64,000 nucleotides of DNA from Lentzea sp033794685 (GTDB lineage Bacteria; Actinomycetota; Actinomycetes; Mycobacteriales; Pseudonocardiaceae). A program made the translations under genes and the position numbers. Positions 35,033 through 43,386 of this stretch are shown piece by piece (the stretch's first letter is position 1; each line of letters opens with the position of its first letter). The notes beneath the pieces were generated by a model. It saw only the letters and a program-made list of their open reading frames with translations, was not told the origin of the DNA and searched no databases. The stretch lies in assembly GCA_033794685.1 (NCBI GenBank), contig JARAYZ010000007.1, one strand, 5' to 3'.

Positions 35033-36385
35033 TCAGGTGGCGATGAAGACGTTCTTGACCTCGGTGAACGAGTCGAGCGCGTCCGGGCCGAGTTCCCGGC
35101 CGAGTCCGGACTGCTTCACGCCACCGAACGGCGTCGAGTAGCGGACGGACGAGTGCGAGTTCACCGAGAGGTTGCCGGCCTCGACGGCCCGCGACACCCG
35201 GATCGCGCGGCCGACGTCGTTCGTCCAGATCGAACCGGACAGGCCGTACTCGGAGTCGTTGGCGATCCGGATCGCGTCGGCCTCGTCGGTGAACGGCAGC
35301 ACGACGACGACCGGGCCGAAGATCTCCTCGGTGACCGCCGGGTGGTCGTAGGCGGGCGTGAGGACCGTCGGCGGGAACCAGAACCCGGGGCCGTCCGGCG
35401 CGGTGCCCTGGAACGCGATCGGGGCATCGTCTGGGACGTAAGACGCGACCTTGCGCAGGTGCGCCGCGCTGATGAGCGGCCCCATCTCGGTCGCCTCGTC
35501 GCCGGGCTCGCCGACCTTCACGCCCTTGACCGCGGGCTCCAGCAGCTCCATGAACCGGTCGTAGACGCTCGCCTGCACGAGGATCCGCGAGCGCGCGCAG
35601 CAGTCCTGCCCGGCGTTGTCGAACACCCCGTACGGCGCGGTGGCGGCGGCCTTCTCCAGGTCGGAGTCCGCGAAGACGATGTTCGCCGACTTGCCGCCCA
35701 GCTCCAGCGTCACCCGCTTCACCTGGTTCGCGCAGCCGGCCATGATCTGCTTGCCGACCTCGGTGGAGCCGGTGAAGACGACCTTGCGCACCAACGGGTG
35801 CGTGACGAACCGGTTGCCGACGACGCTGCCCTTGCCCGGCAGCACCTGGAGGACGCCCTCCGGGAGGCCCGCTTCCAGCGCGAGCTCACCGAGCCGGATC
35901 GCGGTCAGCGGCGTGATCTCCGCGGGCTTGAGCACGACCGTGTTGCCGGCCGCGAGCGCGGGCGCGAACCCCCAGCCCGCGATGGGCATCGGGAAGTTCC
36001 ACGGCACGATCACGCCGACGACGCCGAGCGGTTCGTGGAACGTGACGTCGAGCCCGCCCGCGACCGGGATCTGCTTGCCGAACAGGCGTTCCGGTGCGGC
36101 CGAGTAGTACTGCAGCACGTCGCGGACGTTGCCCGCCTCCCACCGCGCGTTGCCGATGGTGTGGCCGGAGTTCTCGACCTCCAGCAGCGCGAGCTCCTCG
36201 ACGTGGGAGTCGACGATCTCCGCGAACCGGCGCAGCAGCCGGGCGCGGTCGCCGGGCGCGACGTCCCGCCAGCTCTCGAACGCCTTCTGCGCCCGGCCGA
36301 TCGCCGCGTCCGTGTCGCCGAGGGTGGTGTGCGCAACGGTCCGCACGACCTTCTCGGTGGCCGGGTTGATGACGTCGAAGGTCAC
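35033..36385 (-). CDS. NAD-dependent aldehyde dehydrogenase of the gamma-glutamyl pathway
   Basis: 450 residues. General base Glu228 (LELGGKSANIVFAD) and catalytic Cys262 (NAGQDCCARSRILV); PWNFPMPIAGWGFAPALAAGNTVVLKPA forms the cofactor fold. GTG start at 36385 overlapping the gamma-glutamyl hydrolase stop (GTGA). Related to PuuC/betaine-type enzymes acting on amino aldehydes. In context, the substrate would be the aldehyde made from a gamma-glutamylated amine. The usual GQ-x-C-x-AGSR block here reads ARSR, a small deviation. Confidence 0.85.
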   Translation of the reverse strand: MTFDVINPATEKVVRTVAHTTLGDTDAAIGRAQKAFESWRDVAPGDRARLLRRFAEIVDSHVEELALLEVENSGHTIGNARWEAGNVRDVLQYYSAAPERLFGKQIPVAGGLDVTFHEPLGVVGVIVPWNFPMPIAGWGFAPALAAGNTVVLKPAEITPLTAIRLGELALEAGLPEGVLQVLPGKGSVVGNRFVTHPLVRKVVFTGSTEVGKQIMAGCANQVKRVTLELGGKSANIVFADSDLEKAAATAPYGVFDNAGQDCCARSRILVQASVYDRFMELLEPAVKGVKVGEPGDEATEMGPLISAAHLRKVASYVPDDAPIAFQGTAPDGPGFWFPPTVLTPAYDHPAVTEEIFGPVVVVLPFTDEADAIRIANDSEYGLSGSIWTNDVGRAIRVSRAVEAGNLSVNSHSSVRYSTPFGGVKQSGLGRELGPDALDSFTEVKNVFIAT

Positions 36386-37080
36386 GCTTCGCTCCTTGAA
36401 ACGTCGACGAGTGCCTCGAACAGCCTGAGGTCCTCGATGTCCTGCTCGGGGTGCGACTGCACGCCGACGACGAACCGCGCGCCCTCCAGTTCGACGGCCT
36501 CGACCGTGCCGTCGGGCGCCTGCGCCGTGACCCTGAGCCCGTCGGCGATCCGGTCCAGCGACTGGTGGTGATGACATTGAACGGTCGTTCGACCGCCGAG
36601 GATCCGGTGCAGCGCGGTGTCCTGCGCGACGGTGATCTCGGTGTGCTCGAACACCGCGGGCGCCGGGTTGTGGCCCTCGACGTGCTGGTGCAGCGTGCCG
36701 CCCAGTGCCACGTTGAGGACCTGCATGCCCCGGCACACGCCGAGCACCGGCAGGTCGAGCTTCAGCGCGGCCACGACGAGTGCGAACTCCGCCTCGTCGC
36801 GGTCACGGCGTGGCTCGCCGGTCTTCTCGTGCCTGTCGGCGCCGTAGGTCGAGGGGTCGATGTCCGCGCCTCCGGCGATCACCAGGCCGTCCAGGAACGC
36901 GATGGTCTCGGCGTTCCAGATGCCGACCGGCGGCAGCATGACGGGGTTGCCGCCCGCCTGGACCACGCAGTCGAGGTAGCCGCGGTAGAGCACCGCGGCC
37001 TCCACGTCCCAATGCCCGAAGCGCGTGCGCTCCAGGTAGGTGCTGATGCCGATGAGTGGCCTAGAGGCGCTCAAAACCAC
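36382..37080 (-). CDS. Gamma-glutamyl hydrolase, class I glutamine-amidotransferase-like (PuuD type)
   Basis: 232 residues. Catalytic triad Cys116 (VLGVCRGMQVLNVALGG), His210 and Glu212 (VGVQSHPEQD). The family (peptidase C26) removes the gamma-glutamyl group from gamma-glutamyl-GABA and similar products. GTG start at 37080, 20 bases inside the upstream glutamine-synthetase-like gene, with GAAGG before it. It closes the gamma-glutamylation cycle started by that ligase. Confidence 0.88.
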   Translation of the reverse strand: MVLSASRPLIGISTYLERTRFGHWDVEAAVLYRGYLDCVVQAGGNPVMLPPVGIWNAETIAFLDGLVIAGGADIDPSTYGADRHEKTGEPRRDRDEAEFALVVAALKLDLPVLGVCRGMQVLNVALGGTLHQHVEGHNPAPAVFEHTEITVAQDTALHRILGGRTTVQCHHHQSLDRIADGLRVTAQAPDGTVEAVELEGARFVVGVQSHPEQDIEDLRLFEALVDVSRSEA

Positions 37081-38401
37081 GTACCTTCTCCCAGTCCGTG
37101 ACCGCCGCCTCGAACGCGGCGAGCTCGACCCTGGCCGCGTTCAGGTAGTGGTCGACGACGTCCTTGCCGAACGCCGACCGCGCGATCTCGCTGGCCGCGA
37201 ACAGGTCCGCGGCCTCGCGCAGCGTCGTCGGCACCGTCGGACGGTCCGAGGCGTAGGCGTTGCCGACGAACTCGTCCTCCAGTTCCAGCTCCTGCTCGAC
37301 GCCGTGCAGACCGGCCGCGATCAGCGCCGCCACCGCGAGGTACGGGTTGACGTCCCCGCCGGGTACCCGGTTCTCGAACCTCAGGGAGTGCCCGTGGCCG
37401 ACGACGCGCAGCGCGCACGTGCGGTTGTCCCGGCCCCACGCGACGGCGGTCGGCGCGAACGAGCCCTGCACGAAGCGCTTGTAGGAGTTGATGTTCGGGG
37501 CGAGGAAGTAGGTGAACTCCCGCAGCGCGGCCAGCTGGCCCGCGAGGAAGTGCTTCATCAGCTTCGACATGCCGTGGCCCTCGGCGAAAACCGGCTCACC
37601 GTCCTTGGCGCGCAAGGAGAGGTGGATGTGGCAGGAGTTGCCCTCGCGTTCGTTGTACTTCGCCATGAACGTGAGCGCCTTGCCCTGCTGTGACGCGATC
37701 TCCTTGGAACCGTTCTTGTAGATCGCGTGCTGGTCGCACGTGCGCAACGCCGTCGTGTACTTGAACGCGATCTCGTGCTGGCCGGGGTTGCACTCGCCCT
37801 TGGCCGACTCCACGGTCAGGCCGGCACCCGTCATGCCGTTGCGAATGGCGCGCAGCAACGGTTCCACGCGCGCGGTACCGAGCAACGAGTAGTCGACGTT
37901 GTACTGGTTGGACGGCGTGAGGTTGCGGTAGCCGGCGTTCCACGCCTGCTCGTAGCTGTCGTCGAAGAGGATGAACTCCAGCTCGGTGCCGACGTAGCAG
38001 TCCAGTCCGAGCGCGGCGAGCCGGTCGAGCTGCTTGCGCAGGACCTGGCGCGGCGAGGCGACGACCGGGTCGCCGTTCTCCCAGACGACGTCGCACATGA
38101 CGAGCGCGGTGCCCTCCTGCCACGGCACGCGACGCAGCGTCTCCATGTCCGGCTTCATCACGAAGTCGCCGTACCCGCGGTCCCAGCTCGACATCTCGAA
38201 GCCGCTGACCGGGTTCATCTCGACGTCGACGGCGAGCAGGTAGTTGCAGCCCTCCGCGGAGTGCCCGAGAACGTCGTCGAGGAAGTACTGCGCAGCGCAC
38301 CGCTTGCCCTGCAGGCGGCCCTGCATGTCCACGATCGCGACCAGGACGGTGTCGATCTCACCGGCGTCCACGGCCTCGCGCAACTCCTCGACGGTCAGCA
38401 T
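37061..38401 (-). CDS. Glutamine-synthetase-like gamma-glutamylamine ligase (PuuA/GlnA4-like)
   Basis: 446 residues from the ATG at 38401 (GGAGG nine bases upstream). Glutamine synthetase fold: metal ligands in VGTELEFILF and ESAKGECNPGQHEIAF, the HIHLSL motif, and NSYKRFVQGSFAPTAVAWGRDNRTCALRVV. It lacks the regulatory adenylylation region of GlnA-I. The neighbours (gamma-glutamyl hydrolase, aldehyde dehydrogenase, ethanolamine-type permease) indicate ligation of glutamate to an amine with ATP. Ethanolamine is the best guess, by analogy with GlnA4 of Streptomyces coelicolor (from memory); putrescine-type polyamines are the alternative. Confidence 0.87.
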   Translation of the reverse strand: MLTVEELREAVDAGEIDTVLVAIVDMQGRLQGKRCAAQYFLDDVLGHSAEGCNYLLAVDVEMNPVSGFEMSSWDRGYGDFVMKPDMETLRRVPWQEGTALVMCDVVWENGDPVVASPRQVLRKQLDRLAALGLDCYVGTELEFILFDDSYEQAWNAGYRNLTPSNQYNVDYSLLGTARVEPLLRAIRNGMTGAGLTVESAKGECNPGQHEIAFKYTTALRTCDQHAIYKNGSKEIASQQGKALTFMAKYNEREGNSCHIHLSLRAKDGEPVFAEGHGMSKLMKHFLAGQLAALREFTYFLAPNINSYKRFVQGSFAPTAVAWGRDNRTCALRVVGHGHSLRFENRVPGGDVNPYLAVAALIAAGLHGVEQELELEDEFVGNAYASDRPTVPTTLREAADLFAASEIARSAFGKDVVDHYLNAARVELAAFEAAVTDWEKVRGFERL

Positions 38402-38512
38402 CTCCGCGTTCCTCCAAAGGTATGTCAGCGAGCCATTGGCCGCACCATCTTGACACCGCCTGGTGCCGAGCGCCACCCTCAACCACTGCTTAAAGGACTA
38501 TTAGGAGTCCAT
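38402..38512. promoter_or_regulatory. Divergent promoter region of the amine-utilisation cluster
   Basis: The 111 bp between the ligase and the permease must hold both promoters. GGACT (38495-38499) pairs with AGTCC (38506-38510), placing the permease ribosome site AGGAG (38503-38507) in a small hairpin. No FadR-like palindrome as clear as the one at 33519 is seen here. Confidence 0.5.
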
Positions 38513-39937
38513 ATGGCCAAGCACGTCGAGTACGAGAAGGTGAGCAGCGACTACCTGGAGCACCGACAGCTCAAACGTGGCGCGGCGGGGTGGGTCCTGC
38601 TGGCCGGGCTGGGAGTCTCGTACGTGATCTCCGGCGACTTCGCCGGGTGGAACTTCGGCCTCGCCCAGGGCGGCTGGGGCGGGATGCTGGTCGCCACGAT
38701 CCTGATGGCGACGATGTACACGTGCATGGTGTTCGGTCTCGCCGAACTGGCCTCAGCACTGCCCGTCGCGGGTGCTGGCTACGGTTTCGCGAGGCGCGCG
38801 CTCGGCCCGTTGGGCGGGTACGCGACAGGTATCGCCATCTTGATCGAGTACGCCATCGCTCCCGCGGCGATCTCGGTGTTCATCGGCGACTACGTCAAGG
38901 CTCTCGGTCTGCTGGACGCCACTTGGCCGGTGTACCTCGCTTGTTACATCGTGTTCGTCGGCATCCACCTCTACGGCGTCGGCGAGGCGCTGCGGGTGAT
39001 GTTCGTGATCACCGGTGTCGCGGTCGTCGCGCTGGTCGCGTTCGTGGCGGGCATGATCCCGAAGTTCGACTCCGCCAAGCTGTTCGACATCGGCGACGGC
39101 TCGTTCCTGCCGATGGGTGTGACCGGGGCGTGGGGCGCGATCGTGTTCGCGATCTGGTTCTTCCTCGCGGTGGAGGGCGTGCCGCTGGCCGCCGAGGAAG
39201 CGCGGGACCCCAAGCGGGACATGCCTCGCGGCATCATCGGCGCGATGGTGGTGCTGCTGGTGTTCGCCGCGGCGATCCTGCTCGTGGCGCCCGGCGGTGC
39301 GGGCTCGAAGGTGCTGGAGGCGTCCGGAAACCCGTTGCCCGAGGCGGTTCGCGCGGCCTACGGCGGCGACACGTTCCTGGCGCAGCTCGTGAACTACGTC
39401 GGTCTCGCGGGTCTGGTGGCGTCGTTCTTCTCGATCATCTACGCGTACTCGCGGCAGCTGTTCGCGTTGTCTCGCGCGGGATACCTGCCGCGCTGGCTGT
39501 CGAAGACCGGCAAGCGCAAGACGCCGTACCTGGCGTTGATCGTGCCCGGCACGATCGGGTTCGTCCTCGCGACGACGATGAAGACGATCGACCCGGTGAC
39601 CGGTGGCGCCCGGCTCATCAACATCGCCGTGTTCGGCGCCGCCCTGTCCTACGTGCTGATGATGGTGTCGCACATCGTGTTGCGCAAAACCGCGCCGGAC
39701 CTGCCGCGGCCGTACCGGACTCCGGGCGGTGTGGTGACCACGAGCGTGGCTCTCGTTCTCGCCGTCGCGGCCGTGATCGCGACGTTCTTCGTGGACGAGG
39801 TCGCCGCTGCCGTGACAGCGGGCATCGTGCTCGTCGCGGTGGCGTACTACTGGTTCTACAGTCGGCACCACCTGGTCGCGAACGCTCCGGAGGAGGAGTT
39901 CGCGGCGATCGCGAAGGCGGAGGCCGAGCTCGACTGA
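38513..39937 (+). CDS. APC-family ethanolamine permease
   Basis: 474 residues, 12 predicted helices. The N-terminal region (LKRGAAGWVLLAGLGVSYVI, SGDFAGWNFGLAQGGWGGM, YTCMVFGLAELASALPVAGAG then YGFARRALGPLGGYATG) is characteristic of the ethanolamine permease group of the APC superfamily. ATG at 38513 with AGGAG. Divergent from the ligase gene. No ethanolamine ammonia-lyase (EutBC) is in the window, so the imported amine is presumably handled by the gamma-glutamyl pathway. Confidence 0.87.
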   Translation: MAKHVEYEKVSSDYLEHRQLKRGAAGWVLLAGLGVSYVISGDFAGWNFGLAQGGWGGMLVATILMATMYTCMVFGLAELASALPVAGAGYGFARRALGPLGGYATGIAILIEYAIAPAAISVFIGDYVKALGLLDATWPVYLACYIVFVGIHLYGVGEALRVMFVITGVAVVALVAFVAGMIPKFDSAKLFDIGDGSFLPMGVTGAWGAIVFAIWFFLAVEGVPLAAEEARDPKRDMPRGIIGAMVVLLVFAAAILLVAPGGAGSKVLEASGNPLPEAVRAAYGGDTFLAQLVNYVGLAGLVASFFSIIYAYSRQLFALSRAGYLPRWLSKTGKRKTPYLALIVPGTIGFVLATTMKTIDPVTGGARLINIAVFGAALSYVLMMVSHIVLRKTAPDLPRPYRTPGGVVTTSVALVLAVAAVIATFFVDEVAAAVTAGIVLVAVAYYWFYSRHHLVANAPEEEFAAIAKAEAELD

Positions 39938-39947
39938 GCGGACTCGG

Positions 39948-39983
39948 AACGGCGGCACGGGCCTCGTCGGCCGTGCCGCCGTT
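39948..39983 (+). terminator. Hairpin terminator after the permease
   Basis: AACGGCGGCACGG (39948-39960) pairs perfectly with CCGTGCCGCCGTT (39971-39983). Its core is nearly identical to a coding stretch at 41031-41061. Confidence 0.8.
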
Positions 39984-40000
39984 CTGTGCCTGCGGGGTTC

Positions 40001-40055
40001 CCCTAACGAGTGACCCCTCCCCCTAACGGGTGACCTTCGGCCCCTAAGGACCTCG
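40001..40055. repeat. 20-bp direct repeats in the IniB-like gene promoter
   Basis: CCCTAACGAGTGACCCCTCC (40001-40020) is followed by CCCTAACGGGTGACCTTCGG (40021-40040) and a decayed third copy starting CCCCTAAGGACC. The 20-bp spacing is about two helical turns, as expected for a regulator binding in tandem. Confidence 0.55.
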
Positions 40056-40088
40056 GCCGCCCGAAGTCTAGGGATCGCACCCGATGCC

Positions 40089-40129
40089 GGGGGATGTTGA
40101 TCTCAATACCGTTCCGGGAGACATCCCCC
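40089..40129 (+). promoter_or_regulatory. Inverted repeat in the IniB-like gene leader
   Basis: GGGGGATGT (40089-40097) and ACATCCCCC (40121-40129) are perfect complements separated by 23 nt, 26 bp before the start codon. Either an operator pair or a leader hairpin close to the ribosome site (AGGAG at 40139-40143). Confidence 0.5.
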
Positions 40130-40154
40130 GACCCGCCGTAGGAGCTTCACTCCC

Positions 40155-40994
40155 ATGATCCAGCAGGCCACCCCGCAGCAGCCCGTTCAGCCCGCCGCGC
40201 CCGTCACGCCCGAGGTCACCGCCCCGGTCACCCCGGCCGCCGTGCCGCTGGAGGCCCAGCCGGCCACGCTGCAGGAGTTCGCCCTGAACCTCCTGAACGA
40301 CCCGGCGGCCCTCTCCGCGTTCGACCTCGACCCCGAGGGCGTCCTGGGCTCCTGCGGCCTGAGCGACATCACTCCCGGTGACGTCCAGGAGATCCTGCCG
40401 CTGGTGCTCGACGCCGTCTCGGTCGCGGACGTCAACGGTCTCTCCTCCTACAGCGCCCTCACCGGCCTGGCGAACCTCGGCGCCGTCAACGGCCTCGTCG
40501 GCGACCTGTCCGGCCACGGCGACGTGTCGGGCACCCTCGACGGCATCACCGGCCTCGTCCCCGGCCTCGGCGACCTGGGTGGCGTCACCGACCTCGGCAA
40601 CGTCACCGACCTGGGCGGCGTCACGGGCCTCGCCGGCACCGGCGACGTGCTCGGCACCGCGACCGGCCTGGCGGACGTCGACGGCGTCCTCGGCACCGTC
40701 ACCGGCGTGACCGACGTCGTCTCTGTCGACGGCGTGCCCGGCGTGCTCGGCGCCGTCACCACCGACGTCACGACCGTCACCGACGTCGTCCACGAGGTCG
40801 TCCCGGACGTCGCGCCGATCAGCGGCGTGCACGACACCGTCCACGGCGTCGTCGACGGCACCGTCGGCAACGTGCTCGGCGGCGACGTTCTGGGTGGCAA
40901 CGTTCTGGGTGGCAACGTTCTGGGCAACGTCACCGACCTCGACGTGCTCGACGGCGTCGGCGGCCTGACCGAAGGCCTCGGCCTCGGTCTCTGA
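40155..40994 (+). CDS. IniB N-terminal-domain protein with Gly/Val/Asp repeat region
   Basis: 279 residues. After a Pro/Val/Thr-rich start, residues 40-90 carry the IniB-type domain (LQEFALNLLNDPAALSAFDLDPEGVLGSCGLSDITPGDVQEIL). The rest is low-complexity repeats of GLGDLGGVTDLGNV and VLGGDVLGGNVLGGN. At 40881-40925 the DNA itself is a three-copy 15-bp tandem repeat (GGCAACGTTCTGGGT type). In mycobacteria iniB belongs to a cell-wall-stress operon with the dynamin-like iniA/iniC; no such genes follow here. Probably cell-envelope associated; no signal peptide is seen. Confidence 0.75.
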   Translation: MIQQATPQQPVQPAAPVTPEVTAPVTPAAVPLEAQPATLQEFALNLLNDPAALSAFDLDPEGVLGSCGLSDITPGDVQEILPLVLDAVSVADVNGLSSYSALTGLANLGAVNGLVGDLSGHGDVSGTLDGITGLVPGLGDLGGVTDLGNVTDLGGVTGLAGTGDVLGTATGLADVDGVLGTVTGVTDVVSVDGVPGVLGAVTTDVTTVTDVVHEVVPDVAPISGVHDTVHGVVDGTVGNVLGGDVLGGNVLGGNVLGNVTDLDVLDGVGGLTEGLGLGL

Positions 40995-41006
40995 TCTGAT
41001 GGTCGG

Positions 41007-41900
41007 ATGACCAGACGAGCGTTGATCCTCGGCGGCACGGGCCTCATCGGCCGTGCCGCCGCTCGGCGTCTGAGGCAGGCGGGCTGGACCGTGGACGCCC
41101 CCGGCCGTGAGGTCGACCGCGGCGATCCCGAGGCCCTGGCCGCCGCGATGGGCGACGGCGCGGACCTCCTCGTCGACACCCTCTGCTACTCGGCCGCCGA
41201 CGCGCGCACACTGATTCCGTTGGCGCGCAAGGCCGTCTCGACCGTGATGATCTCCGCCAAGGCCGTGTACGCGGATTCTCACGGCCGCCACGCGAACTCC
41301 TCCGAGCCGCCGCGCTTCGACGGCCCGGTCACCGAGGACCAGCCGACGCTCGCGCCCCTCGACTCGGACCCGTTCACCCGCGAGGGATACGGGCCGAACA
41401 AGGTCGCGGCGGAACGGACGCTGCTCGACAGCGGCCTGCCGGTCACCGTGCTGCGACCGTCCAAAGTGCACGGTCCGGGCAACAAACGCCCGCTGGAGCG
41501 GTACTTCGTGGAACGGATCCTCGCCGGGAACCGCGTCGTCGTGCTGGCGTCGCGCGGCGAGGGCGTCGACCACCCGACCGCCACCGCGAACCTGGCCGCG
41601 TTGATCGAGACGGCTGCGTCGAACCCCGGCGCACGGGTGCTGAACGCCGCCGACCCGGACGCCCCGAACGGCCTGGAGATCTCGCGGATCATCGCGCGCT
41701 CGCTCGGGTGGACGTGGCACGAGATCCTGCTGGACCACGCCGAAGCGGGCCTCCACCCGTGGCACCGCGGCTTCGTCCTGGACACGTCCGCCGCCGTGCG
41801 TCTCGGCTACCGGCCGGTCGGTGACTACGCGTTCACCGTGCAGGAGACGCTCCGCGACCTCGTTTCGAGCCACTCGTGGCAGGATCGGTCGAGTGAGTGA
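41007..41900 (+). CDS. NAD(P)-dependent epimerase/dehydratase family protein
   Basis: 297 residues, extended SDR. Rossmann motif ILGGTGLIGRAAARRL at the N-terminus; the active-site YxxxK position reads GYGPNKVAAER, then VLRPSKVHGPGN. The family acts on nucleotide sugars or related alcohols; the substrate is unknown. ATG at 41007. Its last eight bases overlap the start of the hydroxyacyl-CoA dehydrogenase gene, so the two are coupled although no shared pathway is apparent. Confidence 0.78.
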   Translation: MTRRALILGGTGLIGRAAARRLRQAGWTVDAPGREVDRGDPEALAAAMGDGADLLVDTLCYSAADARTLIPLARKAVSTVMISAKAVYADSHGRHANSSEPPRFDGPVTEDQPTLAPLDSDPFTREGYGPNKVAAERTLLDSGLPVTVLRPSKVHGPGNKRPLERYFVERILAGNRVVVLASRGEGVDHPTATANLAALIETAASNPGARVLNAADPDAPNGLEISRIIARSLGWTWHEILLDHAEAGLHPWHRGFVLDTSAAVRLGYRPVGDYAFTVQETLRDLVSSHSWQDRSSE

Positions 41901-42756
41901 CATTCAACGTGTGGGAGTCGTCGGTTCCGGCCTCATGGGCTCCGGAATCGCCGAAGTGAGCGCACGCGCCGGCCTCGACGTCATCGTCGTCGAGGTCAAC
42001 GCGGGCGCGGCCGAGGCAGCGCAGGGGCGGATCGCCACCTCGCTCGCCAGGGGCGTCAAGTCCGGCAAGCTCAGCGAGGAGGACCGCGACGGCGCGCTGA
42101 AGCGCATCCGGTTCACCACCGACATGGGCGAGTTCGCCGACCGGCAGTTCGTGGTCGAGGCGGTCGCCGAGAACGAACAGGTCAAGACCGACGTCTTCAC
42201 CACGCTCGACAAGGTCGTGAAGGACGAGGACGCCATCTTCGCGTCCAACACGTCGTCCATCCCGATCATGAAGCTCGGCATGGCCACGAACCGGCCAGAG
42301 CAGGTCATCGGCGTGCACTTCTTCAACCCGGTGCCCGTCCTCAAGCTCGTGGAGATCGTGCCGTCCCTGCTGACCGGCGCCACCACGCAGGACCGCGCCG
42401 AGGCGTTCGTGACCCAGACCCTGCACAAGGAGGTCATCCGCTCGCAGGACCGCGCCGGCTTCGTGGTCAACGCGCTGCTGATCCCCTACCTGCTCTCCTC
42501 GATCCGCATGCTCGAGTCCGGCTTCGCCTCGGCCGACGACATCGACAACGGCATGGTGCTCGGCTGCGCGCACCCGATGGGCCCGCTGCGCCTCACCGAC
42601 CTGATCGGCCTCGACACCACGAAGGCCATCGCCGAGTCGATGTACGACGAGTTCAAGGAGCCGCTCTTCTCGCCGCCGCCGTTGCTGCTGCGCATGGTGG
42701 ACGCGGGCCTGCTGGGCAAGAAGTCCGGGCGCGGGTTCCACAACTACGCGAAGTAG
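41893..42756 (+). CDS. 3-hydroxybutyryl-CoA dehydrogenase (FadB2/HbdA-like)
   Basis: 287 residues. NAD-binding GSGLMGSGIAEVSARAGLDVIVVE; catalytic His and neighbours in VIGVHFFNPVPVLKLVEIV; C-terminal dimer domain with NALLIPYLLSSIRMLESGFAS, GCAHPMGPLRLTDLIGLDT and GRGFHNY. It oxidises (S)-3-hydroxyacyl-CoA, short chain preferred. GTG start at 41893, eight-base overlap (GTGAGTGA) with the upstream gene. Confidence 0.92.
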   Translation: MSDIQRVGVVGSGLMGSGIAEVSARAGLDVIVVEVNAGAAEAAQGRIATSLARGVKSGKLSEEDRDGALKRIRFTTDMGEFADRQFVVEAVAENEQVKTDVFTTLDKVVKDEDAIFASNTSSIPIMKLGMATNRPEQVIGVHFFNPVPVLKLVEIVPSLLTGATTQDRAEAFVTQTLHKEVIRSQDRAGFVVNALLIPYLLSSIRMLESGFASADDIDNGMVLGCAHPMGPLRLTDLIGLDTTKAIAESMYDEFKEPLFSPPPLLLRMVDAGLLGKKSGRGFHNYAK

Positions 42757-42765
42757 TACGACAAC

Positions 42766-42791
42766 AAGGCCCGCTCCCTGGAGCGGGCCTT
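42766..42791. terminator. Bidirectional hairpin terminator
   Basis: AAGGCCCGCTCC (42766-42777) pairs with GGAGCGGGCCTT (42780-42791), between the convergent hydroxyacyl-CoA dehydrogenase and conservon genes. Confidence 0.85.
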
Positions 42792-42804
42792 CCGCGTTTC
42801 TGAG

Positions 42805-43386
42805 CTAAACGGCTGCCAGCCGGTTCATCGAGTGCTGGATCAACTCGACCAGCACCGCCTTCGACGACTCACGGTTCCGTGCGTCGCACAGGATCACCGG
42901 GATCTGCTCGTCGAGGTCCAGGGCGTGCCGGACCTCGTCCACCGTGTACAGCTGCGACCCGTCGAAGCAGTTCACGGCGACGATGAACGGGATCTGCCGG
43001 TGCTCGAAGAAGTCGATCGAGGGGAACGACGAGTCGAGCCGGCGCGTGTCCACCAGGACCACGGCGCCGATCGCGCCGGTCGCCAGTTCGTCCCACATGA
43101 ACCAGAACCTGTTCTGGCCGGGCGTGCCGAACAGGTACAGCACCACCTTGGTGTTGATGGTGATGCGACCGAAGTCGAGGGCGACGGTGGTGGTGTCCTT
43201 GCCCTCGATGCCCGCGAGGTCGTCGACGTGCACGCCGGCCTCGGTGAGCAGTTCCTCGGTCCGCAGCGGCGGGATCTCGGACACCGACGCGACCATCGTG
43301 GTCTTGCCGGTGCCGAACCCGCCCGCGATGACGATCTTGACCGCGGTCGGCACGATCAGCTGGCCATCAGATCCCACGAACACCAT
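42805..43386 (-). CDS. cvnD: Conservon small GTPase CvnD
   Basis: 193 residues. P-loop IAGGFGTGKTTMVASVSE; switch region TTTVALDFGRITI; G3-like LFGTPGQNRFWFMWDEL; VNCFDGS in place of NKxD. This is the Ras/MglA-like ATP/GTP-binding component of actinomycete conservons. The ATG at 43386 overlaps the CvnC gene by 20 bp; GTGs a few codons inside are alternatives. Last gene of the A-B-C-D operon, working with the membrane kinase and roadblock protein in a G-protein-like signalling complex. Confidence 0.93.
   Translation of the reverse strand: MVFVGSDGQLIVPTAVKIVIAGGFGTGKTTMVASVSEIPPLRTEELLTEAGVHVDDLAGIEGKDTTTVALDFGRITINTKVVLYLFGTPGQNRFWFMWDELATGAIGAVVLVDTRRLDSSFPSIDFFEHRQIPFIVAVNCFDGSQLYTVDEVRHALDLDEQIPVILCDARNRESSKAVLVELIQHSMNRLAAV

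Noticed and set aside
40880..40926. CRISPR-like or mobile repeat
   Set aside because: Three 15-bp copies in frame within the IniB-like gene; a coding repeat, not an array with spacers.
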